From Lepas anatifera (Eukaryota > Arthropoda > Thecostraca > Lepadidae), in assembly GCA_034440635.1 (NCBI GenBank), contig JAOTON010000200.1, forward strand, positions 496,001 to 560,000: a stretch of DNA of 64,000 bases. The letters are read 5' to 3'. Under the pieces are notes generated by a model, which was not told the DNA's origin, ran no database searches, and saw nothing but the letters and a program-made list of their open reading frames with translations. The first letter of the stretch is position 1; each line of letters starts with the position of its first letter. Positions 12,701-24,700 of this stretch are shown one piece after another. A program made the position numbers and the translations under genes.

Positions 12701-15700
12701 TGTTTTGCCTGTCACACTGGCTAAATTCAAAAGTTTTCCCGTCTGTTTCCAGCTTGGTTGGGTGGTAGGGCAGGTACCCTCTGAACCCTTCACCTGCCTC
12801 GTCCGTATTCTGGCACTTATGGTCAGAGGGATCAATGAATATTTAAACCCCTTCTGACAGAAATGTACGCCTTCCGGTACCAAAAATCTTTGGGTTGGTA
12901 CCTTCCACTCATGCTAACTGCACGATTTTCGGATTTACTCCCAGTCGTACTGATACCTAAGAACCTCTCAGCTGATTAGTGGGGTCAAGTTCTCTCTGTC
13001 ATCCTCCCTCTATTACGTCGCTTGGGATTCCGGGTGTCCCAGTGCAGTATCGCCGGTTTCCGCTCGTACCTTCAGCACGAAAGTATCAGACTTTACCAAC
13101 GTTTACCAACGTACCAGCCTCTAGACCTAGGGAAAAAATAGTCCAAAGCAGCCGCAGAATATATTCAGAAAGGCCTTTCTTTGATAACGTTCATCAACTC
13201 AAATACCCATATCACAAAGTGCAGAAACGATGCACGACTTTTCCAATCATTCTCGTATTTGTGTTTACGTGCAGCTTCAGTACGGAAGGTACAGAAGCAT
13301 TGTGCCGGTTTTCCACACCGGCGGTCAAGGCTAGATGGATTCCGTGGGTAAGGAGCAGCCTGATCCTCCAGAATCCCTTTCAACAGGGAAAGACCTGGCC
13401 ACGCAGTTAGTATGACCTTGGCAGTTAGTACGTCGATAAGTCTAAAGAAATTAATCCGCTCGAATGCAGCGTGGGGTGCAGTGGTGTGTGCTGAACGACG
13501 GGGAGTGTCGTGGATTACGTATATCAATTGATACACAATGCAATCCCGTTCATTGGCACATTTGTTTGAATAAGCCTTAAAGTTTGAAGTAGATTCTAGT
13601 TCGGATATAGGCTTGGATTCCGATTTTGCCGATTTACTGGTGACTGGATTCATTCATATTCGTGGTTTGCAAACGAATTGGGCTAGGTTTGTTGAAAAAA
13701 ACAGAAATGGGCGGGGTTGGCTTTGCATTTTCTTGGCCATGACAGATTCAGCTGAGCGGTTTCGCACCGATCAACTGACTCTCTATGCAAAATGTGCACG
13801 GTTAGGTACTTACTTGGGGTTTGAGGCCTGCGATCCTGTCGGGTCCAATATCGTCCACGCAGTCTGTACGGGTCGTGTGTCCGTACAGTCCGGCGCGGCA
13901 GCTGAACTTCTCCCAGCAGTGCGATCGCTGTTGCTAGCAGGCTAAGTCCACTTCCGTATGAGATGGCGATCTGAGCCCGCACGGTGACGGGGATTATTTG
14001 TAAAAGGGCGAATTCGAAATGTCACTGCTGGATATTTAGAAATTGCTAGGTGTTCCTTAATCACACAAGTGCACAGAGTTCTGCCGTCCCCCGGAATACG
14101 GCTGGCAGTGCGCTGCCTGTAGATGTCAAACTTTGAAACTTTACCGAATCGTATATGTCAGGGCTCATGGATGTGCCAGAGTTCAGAACTCAGTATTATT
14201 ACCTTTCTGGGAGCTGCCACTGGTGATGGCTGGTGTGCATATCCCGTGAAATGACTTCTATTATTCGCCTAGCTATTTGTTTAATATTGTCACCATCAGC
14301 GTGCCAATTGATTTCTGATGCTTGTTTTGTTGTTACAATCAGAATAACATCTCAACCAAAGAAAATTGAGACTGAGACTTGGTGGATTAGATGTTTCTCT
14401 GGAAATATAGATTAATCCTCGCGGAAACCAGAATTATGAACAAATAGTATACATGTACCGAAAATTCATTCAACATTAGGTTTGCTGAGCTTGTGGAAAT
14501 GTCTGATCATTACGTTCTCGTGTATAATAAGCATGCCAGTTATTTTGAAATCGCCGAAGCAGATGGAATTGATTAAGGAAACTGTCTACTGGAAACAAAA
14601 AGTTACCTCGAAACAATATTTTAATACCCATTTCATTCCATCCCACCCGAGGCCACCCCATCTCTTACGTTCCAAAAAAACTTCCAATAAGAGATTCCAC
14701 CCCGTCCCACCTTGAATAAGGTCAGGAAAGTTTAGGCCCACTCTGTCCCATTCCATTTCATTCCGTTCCAAAGCCAATTCCGCCCCGTGCAGATCTGCAG
14801 CGGAAAAAGACAAGTGGCCAAAAAGGACGCTGAATCTAAGAGGGCTACGGTTATCTGCGGGATAGCAGTCTTCCTCAACTGAGAGCCAAAATATGGTAGA
14901 TTCGAATTCTGCTTCGACTACAAGAGACTTTTACTCACGCTGTGTTGACAGTCTTCCTCGCCAAACACCCCCAGTGCCCTTGCAAGGCTCCCGGAGCACC
15001 GGGAGCTTTTCAAGGGCACTGGGCTTGTTTGGCATGCAACAACCGCGGTGGTTGCATAATAATGTTGAACAAGCTAGACTAAATGCATCAGGAAACTCAC
15101 AAGTCCACGCTTTTTTGCTTCCTAATGGAAGATTATTAACGTGAGGAGAACTTGCATGCTGTGCCGGCTCCATTTTCCTGAATTGTTTTCGAATTTGCGG
15201 ATTTTTACGAGGTCTGTTTGGCGTGAAAATACTAAATTGCTGATTCTGCAGCGTCAAAACTAAACTTCCTACAGAACTTCACGTATCTGTTTATAAAAAT
15301 GCCGCAATCTTTTCTCAGGGCGAGCCAAACATCCCCGCTACATATTGACTCACATTGGCAGTTTTTCCCCGGCTCGCCAGTCAACATGCTCAGTCAGATG
15401 ATAGTCACCGTGGGCCTCATCACTCGGGTCATTCTCTACATGTCCTCCGGCTCTTATGACCTCCTGTCAGATTGAAAACTAAACAGACACCATGCTCGAC
15501 TTTTTCACATTAGTCCCTCTCCGCAGGTCCCCCGGCCGTCCTGACCTCGTGTGAGGTCGGTAACCAGACAGACGTCACATTTGACCTGCGGTGCACAGCG
15601 GGCTTTGACGGCGGGGCGAAGCAGCACTTCTCACTGGAGCTGTACCACCACCAGAGGCTGGAGCTGAACTTCAGCCGACCTCGGCCCCGCTTCGCCGTGA

Positions 15701-18700
15701 CCGGTCTCTCGCCCGGTGAGTGTGTGACTCTCGCCCGGTGAGTGTGTGACTCTTGCCCGATGAGTGTGTGACTCTCACCCGGTGAGTGTGTGACTCTCGC
15801 CCGGTGGTGTGTGACTCTCGCCCGGTGAGTGTGTGACTTTGCCCGATGAGTGTGTGGCTCTCGCCCGGTGGGTGGTGTGGGGTGGCTCTCGCCCGGTGAG
15901 TGTGTGACTCTCGCCCGGTGAGTGTGTGACTCTCGCCCGGTGAGTGTGTGACTCTCGCCCGGTGAGTGTGTGACTCTCGCCCGGTGAGTGTGTGACTCTT
16001 GCCCGGTGAGTGTGTGACTCTTGCCCGGTGAGTGTGTGACTCTTGCCCGGTGAGTGTGTGACTCTCGCCCGATGAGTGTGTGGCTCTCGCCCGATGAGTG
16101 TGTGGCTCTCGCCCGGTGAGTGTGTGGCTCTCGCCCGATGAGTGTGTGGCTCTCGCCCGGTGAGTGTGTGGCTCTCGCCCGGTGAGTGTGTGACTCTCGC
16201 CCGATGAGTGTGTGCTCTCGCCCGGTGAGTGTGTGACTCTCGCCCGGTGAGTGTGTGACTCTGCCCGGTGAGTGTGTGTTTGCCGTGTGTGTGTGCCGGG
16301 GTTTGTGACCTCCGTGAGTGTGTGACTTTGCCCGGTGAGTGTGTGACTCTCGCCCGGTGAGTGTGTGACCTCGCCCTTCCGTGTCTTGTGGTCAGGGTGT
16401 AGCTTCTGGACAGGTATGTTACAAGATATCTAATATGGATTTATCCTGTTTCATCCGTGCGCCTCTGCATGCGTTAGTACCGTATACCGTACCGTACTAA
16501 TATCGTACTAATACCGTACTATACCGTACTAATACCGTCCCCAAGCCTACGAAGCCACTCTGCTGGGGTGTTGAGGTCCCATGAGGGTGAAGAATGATTG
16601 CTGATGCTGTCCTTGACTAAGACATAGGTACTCAGGGAATACATCAGCTCCTGAAAACACACAGCTTTCTCTGGAGCAGGCTGTACTCTGTGCTTCAGAA
16701 CGGAAATAGGTGCGGTGGAAAGTGGAATGTACACTGTGTACAATATGCTCTCCCAGTATTTTATTTTTTGTTATATTTGTATCACTCTAATGAACTATGT
16801 TAATAAAGGGCTAAGATTATGTTATTAAGATATACAATTAACCTATGTTTTTAGCATTTTGAATCAAACGTTTTTTGTTGATTAGTGTAAATTTTAAGGT
16901 GGAGACAGCTCTGGCTGCTGACAACAGGTATTTGTGTTGGGAGCAGATTTATGGAGTCATATTTAGGAAATTCTCCCACAGAGCTAACGGGCCATCCTTA
17001 GATAACGTAACGCTAAGAAGTGGGAGAGTCAGCGACATCATTACCAACCGTTACACACCGGCGTCAAAAAACGTTCTGTGGAGGTAGAGGGAGGGTAAGA
17101 CTCGCAGGAAGGGGCCTTGGTGGCGCAGTCGGTTAGAGCGCGCGCTCGGCACCCTGTATGTGTGGAGTGTCGCGGGTTTGAGTTCAATTAGAGACAGGAT
17201 TTGGCGCCCTACCCTAGCTGAAGCCTAGCTCATTTCCCTCTCCCCCCACCCCCGACGCCATACGACCTCAGCAGTTGGTGCGTCGTTAAACAAAAATAAA
17301 AACAAGCAAAAATATCCAATACGTGATTTATTAACGGCGCCTAACAGCATTTGTTGAAACAAAGTGTATTCGATGTAGAAGTTGCTCGGGTTCAGACGGA
17401 AGTCCGCCTCAAGTATATATGTTTTGCTCTGTAGGATCATTTTATGAATGAAACAGTATGATTAAGTTGGCCAACAATCTCCAATAAATATAAACTTCAA
17501 TCACTTGCATTTACCCCCACTTAACCATGCCAGGGAATCAGAGTTTCCTATCATTTAGATATGCTCCCCAGCAAGTTTAGTCGAGAGCGCTTGAAATCAG
17601 TGACCAGGGGCCGTCCTCTGATCTCTCGCGTGCGCGGGACTTGGCGCAAACAAACAACTTCTGAACGCCAATCCGGTATTCTGATCTCTGTCCGCGAGTA
17701 GCTGCGCTCGGTGGAAGACCAGCGTAGTCGGACCGCCACTTACTGGCCTGTTTTCGGTATTTCAATCTTGTTGCGTACGCCTAGCGTGCGCTCGCAATGG
17801 TTAAGGCAATGGGACGTTTACGAGAGCTCCCGACCTGACGTACCAACCGAGAGCCTTCGTTCTCTTGCATGATTTGTTTTCAAACACAAGGACATGAGGA
17901 CAGGAATATTGTAGAGTATGTCTTTGCTTTTAACTCATCACCGGCGGGAGGGGGACTGGGGGCCCAATCAGATCCCCCTCGGTTTTTACGAACGATCCTG
18001 AGCCGATTCAAATGAGACGCGCGTCACTTTGCAGGTTTCTATGGTGATCTATTTAACAGCTTATTACACAAAATTGACATCAGGTCAGGTCATCGAGTTA
18101 TAACATCACTTATAAGCCTATGTAAGGTGATTCTACTCTTGTAAAATAAGGCTCACAATACCAGGATGTGACTCGGCGTCGAAGCCGAGTTTTCGAGATT
18201 CGAGATCTCGAATAGCTTGATCCAGTTTCTAGATACCATTCAAAAGCTCTTAAAAGCAAAACAAAAGAACAAACCAATGTCTTTTGTTTTGTTTAGGTAT
18301 AATGGTTCCCAAGTGATAAGAGATGATCAAAATGGGTCAAAGTTTGACCCATGTTGGCCCACTACGATGTCATGGGTGAACGGACATGGCTTAGACTCGG
18401 CTCCGGAGAAGAAAACGGTAAGGCACTTCCAGTTCGGTTTCAATTTGTCCGTATTCCCTACGGTTCCCGATATAGTAGCAAAGGGCTTAATCAGACCCCG
18501 CAGGTGGCAATGTGTACGAAAAGAGTAAAGGTGGTGCCGGGTTAACACCCGCACTGGAGGGGGGTCTGGCACTAACGCGCACTGGAGGGGGCCTGGTAGG
18601 CCCCCTAAGATCTTGGAAACTAAGAGGTTTAGAAAACGCCACTTGACAGGTGGGTGGGAGCTATGGTGATCTACACGATGACCAATTTTCATTGACCTAG

Positions 18701-21700
18701 GTCAATATCTTCAAGGTCAAACGAGGTCTTAAAGGTCAAATGTTGGCCATGCTGGGGATCGATTGGTAAATGCTGTGATTCTGCGGGAAAATGGCGGGAA
18801 TAAGCTAAAGGCGGATAGGGTTCATAGAGAAGAGATCTCAAAGAGGCTTCCCACAACTTTTGGGTCAAGGTCATTCAAGGTCATTGACCTTTAAGGTCAC
18901 AATATAGTATACTACTTATAATGTGCACTTCGACTAACACTATAGCCACTGTTTGGCGGGAAATGAGGATTGATCTTTGCAAATGACCTTTGACCTTGAC
19001 CTTTGACCTTGAACTTTGTATTGGGGTACCCTATCGATGACGTCATAGCATAATATATGTCAGACCAGGTAACGTCATTCAACCGGACGCACAGTGGTCA
19101 GTGACCTTGAAAGTGCAGATATGACCTTGACCTGTGACCTTTGACCTTGACCTTGACTTTCATGTGAAGTGACCTTGACATATAATCCCGATTATATGGA
19201 GTTACGACGTCACCACTCGGTTTCCAATGCAAGCTAACTGGTCCGACCGCGCATTTACGGCGATCTCAAAATGCAGGTCTGACTTTGAAAGCCTATAAGT
19301 CAAAAATTTCGACCGATTTTCAAAAATTATTCACCAAACGACGCGCTATTAAATTCTGTTAAATGTGGCCAAGTATCGTTTTTCGGCTAAGCGCGGTTCT
19401 CCGGCCACCTTGGAAAAACAGGTGGGGGCCTCCGAGCCCCCTCCAGTGCGCGTGTTAAGCATACGATTATCGTTTGATGTTGTGTGCTAAATGAGTCTAC
19501 CTACTCGTCAGGAATAAATAGTTTTCCCCACCCAATTCAAAACATTATTTGATGGAGGTTTGCATGAGACGGGAAATGGGGAAGCAGGATGGATTGGTGG
19601 AGCGGGATGGAATGGTGGAGTGGGATGGAATGGTGGAGCGGGATGGAATGGTGGATGGGGGGGAGGTGGAGGGGATGGGGGGGGGGGGGGGGGGGGGAAT
19701 GGGGGGGGGGGGGGGAGTGGGGGGGGGGAGGAAAGGGGGGTGAGGAGGGAATGGTGGAGCGGGATGGAATGGTGGAGCGGGATGGGAATGGTGGAGTGGG
19801 CTGGAATGGGATGGGATGGGAATGATGGTTCGAGGTGGAATGGGAAAGGGTGGGACACGCTTTGCCGGGTTTTATTCGACATGGGACGGACGGGGAATTT
19901 ATCTCTGAGAATTTAGATGAAAAATGTAATGGGATGGAGCAGAAGCCAGGACGGGATGTGTTACATACGTTTTCTGGGAGGTGACGGGAAGGGACAGGCT
20001 GCCGTCGGATGGAACGGTATGGATCGTAGAGATTAACTATTACTAGTAGTGCTTTTTAATGCATGGTATGGACATCATGGTATGGGCATAATCCACACCA
20101 TGCATATTATGAACGATGCATTTTATTCTATGCTGACGTATTGTATTAACACCCGCACTGGAGGGGGTCTGGCACTAACGCGCACTGGAGGGGGCGGTAG
20201 GCCCCCTAGGATCTCGGAAACTAAGAGGTTTAGAAAACGCCACTTGGTAGGTGGGTGGGGCTATAGTGATCTACATGATGAACAATTTTCATTGACTTAG
20301 GTCAATATCTTCAAGGTCAAACGAGGTCGTAAGGGTCAAATATTAGCCATGTTGGGGATCGATTGTAAATGCTGTGATTATGCGGGAAAAATGGCGGGAA
20401 AAAGCGAGGGAAGGGCGGACAAGGTTCATAGAGAACAGGTCTCAAAGAGGCTTCCACAACTTTTGGGTCAAGGTCATTTAAGGTCATTGACTTTTTAAGG
20501 TCACCATATGGTATACTACTTATAATGTACACTTTGACTAACACTGTAGCCACTGTTTGGGGTAAATGAGAATTGACCTTTCCTAATGACCTTTGACTTT
20601 GACCTTGACTTTCAGTGAAGTGACCTTGACATATAATCCCGGTTATATGGCGTTATGACGTCACCACTCGGTCTCCAATGCAAGCTAACTGGTCCGACCG
20701 CGCATTTACGGCGATCTCAAAATGCAGGTCTGACTTTGAAAGCCTATAAGTCAAAAAAATTTCTGACAGATTTTCAAAAAGTCTTCACCAATCGACGCAG
20801 TATGAAGTTCTGTTAACACCCGCACTGGAGGGGGTCTGGCACTAACGCGCACTGGAGGGGGCCTGGTAGGCCCCTAAGATCTCGGAAACTAAGAGGGTTA
20901 GAAAACGCCACTTGGTAGGTGGGTGGAGGCTATGGTGATCTACATGATGACCAATTTTCATTGACCTAGGTCAATATCTTCAAGGTCAAACGAGGTCGTA
21001 AAGGTCAAATATTGGCCATGTGGTATCGATTGATAAATGCTGTGATTATGCAGGAAAATGGCGGGAATAAGCTAAAGGCGGACAAGGTTCATAGAGAAGA
21101 GGTCTCAAAGAGGCTTCCTGCAATTTTTGGGTCAAGGTTATTCAGGTCATTGACCTTTTAAGGTCACCATATGGTATACTATTTATTATTTACACTTTGA
21201 CTAACACTGTAGCCACTGTTTGGCGGGAAATGAGAATTGACCTTTCCCAATGACCTTTGACCTTGACCTTTGACCTTGACCTTTGTATTGGGGTACCCTA
21301 CCGATGACGTCATAGCATAATATATGTCAGACGGGGTAACCTCCTTTGGCCGGACGCGCAGTGGTCAGTGACCTTGAAAGTGCAGATATGACCTTGACCT
21401 GTGACCTTTGACCTTGACCTTGATTTTCATGTGAAGTGACCTTGACATATAGTCCCGCTTATATGACGTTATGACGTCACCACTCGGTCTTCAATGCAAG
21501 CTAACTGGTCCGACCGCGCGTTTACGGCGATCTCAAAATGCAGGTCTGACTTTGAAAGCCTATAAGTCAAAAAATATTCGGCCGATTTTCAAAAAGTCTT
21601 CACCAATCGACGCGCTATTAAATTCTGTTGAATGTGGCCGTTTCGTTTTTCCGCTGCAAGCGGTTCTCCGGCCACCTCGGAAAAACAGGTGGGGGCCTCC

Positions 21701-24700
21701 GAGGCCCCCCTCCTCCAGTGCGCGTGTTAAATGTGGCTAGGTATCGTTTTTCGGCTACGGGCGGTTCTCCGGCCACCCTGAAAACAGGTGGGGTGGGGCC
21801 TCCGAGGCCCCCTCCAGTGCGCGTGTTAAACGTTGCGGACTATGCCTGGGTTTGTTCTCACCGCTATGAAATTGACCGTAAGCTGTATTTCTTTTCCCGT
21901 GATACGAAGGCAAACACAATTTCTGGTTAGAAGAATGTTTGATAAGCCTAGAATTAAGAAGAAAATACACCACTGTTTCAAGCTATCGGTTTTCGCGGCC
22001 TCAGAACATGTTATGATATAATTCAAGGCAATAGTGCTAATTAGCCTCTGATATATTTCAGGGGTATCTCTTGTGATTTCAAAATAATTAGTGTAATTGA
22101 TGAAAAATTAGTTTTTGTTCACCGCACGAATAGGTGGATACCCAATGCACAATCTCGTTCAAAAAGACGACCATTTCATATGAAACCACACCGCTGAATG
22201 ATGACCTTGACCGGGGATCACTGCTGACCTCTAGCAGCGTATAGTTGCTAGAGATACCATTTGCATTTAATGAAAATGAGAAACTTTAAACAAAGCCTGA
22301 CTGCAAACAATAATGCCTTAGGTTTTCTGCATCCATTTTAAGGTCTGCAAATACAGCAGTGAGCCCATATATGAACTGAAACATTTCTTCCGTTGTAGAG
22401 CAGGTTTCTCATTTAGGTATTTTACTATCACCATTTATCAGCCTGCCGCCCACAGAACGGTCCGCAGCCGGAGTGGGTGGCGGACCAAGCTGTAGAACCG
22501 ACGGGGAAGAGGCTGAAATTGGATGAAGATAATTTAACAAGAAATGGCAACGCTTCTCTTTTGATAATATTTTTTTCTGCGATAAGTCTGTTTTCAATTC
22601 CGCTCATGCCCCTCTCCCACACAACCCATGCTTCCTACTCTGGCTAAAATAATAATGTTTGGTAAAGAAAAGCGTTCCTCCCCTCACCTGCGTTGGAAGT
22701 GGTGTGGCGTTGGTGTGCGTAGGAAGCCCATATTGAGATTTCCTATGCGTGTGTGCAACGATGGTGATTATGCCACCATACGTGCTCACACATGTATCAG
22801 AGAAATAGAACCTGACTAATATACTGTCGGCTCAGAACGGAATAATTGTCTTACCGTATCTCAGGGTATGAAACATTTTATTTCCATACTTATCCTAAAT
22901 TAAACATGCCGCCTGATACTTCTGAACAATACTTTACATTCAAGGCAACCCAGTCACTCGCAACAGTTCTTCAGCATTAAAAAGCATTGCAGTTTCACAC
23001 AAAAATACTGAGCATGTCAGGTGTACCTAATTAAGAAGCTACTGATACAGACTGCACGTAGGTACGCTAGAGATTAGAATGCGATCTGGTGAATGAACTG
23101 AAATCAGAAAATCTGCCTGCCCCGGAGATTATCGTCATTACATGACGCACGCACGCCAGAGATCAGGGTCGTAAATAGGCGCAAGCGTGCTTATTCCTAC
23201 GTACGACCGACATCAGAGTACGGCCCCAGGAGCAGCCAGGAATTATCCTAGTCTACCCTTGCTCGACAACACTACGTCGTAGTCTACCAAGAAGATAGAA
23301 ACAGGTCCCGCCGAGATTTGAACTCGGATCGCAGGATTCAGAGTCCTGAGTGCTAACCGTTACACCACGGGGCCACTGCAGCAGCGCTCGTTACCCCATG
23401 CACTTTCACCCGCGTCCATGCGAGTCTCCGTGCCAACCGCTCGGTGGAGAACGCGCTTTTCTTGGCACGCCTGTCCGAGACTTGACAGCGAGGTAAGGTC
23501 ACCGCTGGCTCTCCATCAAATGCCGGCTGGGCGGACGACGGCTGAAATAAGTCGTTGCAGACTCAAGGTCTCAGTGTTTTATCTACTTCGTGAATATGTG
23601 TCCATGGAAAGTGAAATGCATTTTACTTTTACGCGGAAAGCATATTGCTCGGTCCCATTGGGTAATAAATACACAGGCCCGTTGGGTTCTCGCGCAAAGC
23701 AGTTCTCGGTTTTGCGGCTTGTCGGCTTTGGCCACTTTTGACTAGTGCAAATATGTGATGTCCTTTTGAAAAAGGTGGCCCTGAGGGATAGTAGAAAATC
23801 TTTCATGTTTGATCCTATCGTAGTTTAATTTCAATGGTGTCACAATTGTTTTATTCATCTCAAGCAATACATCACGGAATGCTTCATAAAAACGTGTTAA
23901 ATGTAGTAATCTAGCTATCGGGATCTCAGCTAATTTCCCAGTTTGTGTCAGGGTCCCAACTAATCAACATTTGTATTTCATTTCCCAATGGGAAATAATC
24001 GGTCCAAAATTAAACTTTTTTATCCACTCACACCCTCCGAAATCCATTTAACTGCGTATCAGTTACCTCTGAAATCAGGCTATTTCCAAACATTTGTAAG
24101 GCGAACATCCGGACTTATCGTCCGGTGTCCAACCAATCCAAGGGTCATGCGGAGAAACGAATTTGCGTTTTCGTATGCATGATGCCATGGTATACATACG
24201 AAACAAAGGGCGCCGAAGTCCCACGGGCCAGATCTGTGAGTCCATTTGTATTCCACAGCCCTGCTCAAAGGCGGTGCAGGGCCACCTGCCATCCTGTATT
24301 AAATTGCATCGTTGTAAGTCATGCGGAAAAAGAGCACGCGCCTTCATTTTCACACAAATTCCTGCATTGCATGCATAGAAAATAGTGTCATATACATGAT
24401 TGATTGTGGAGGTGGAGGCTGGTGTAAATCTCGGCTCAAGGTGTCCTGCATCACCTCCTCTCTCACAGAAGTCGGAAGAGTGGGTAGCTGTTGAGACTCA
24501 TTTCCTCTGGCGAGCGTTCGAGAATCGACCCCCAGACGAGGGCTTATGGGAAGCATTCTGGTGGCGCAAATGGTCCTTTTACTCCCAGTTCCGTATTCAG
24601 ATGGAAGCAGAAGACGGCAGTGCGTTCCAAGTAGATCCATTACTCACATTTGCCGGCTCACTGGTCGTCTCGGGAGACCCCCGTCCGGCTTTTCGGCCAA

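Noticed and set aside
19508..19916. Proline-rich and glycine-rich frames
   Set aside because: Translation of the G-rich simple repeat only.
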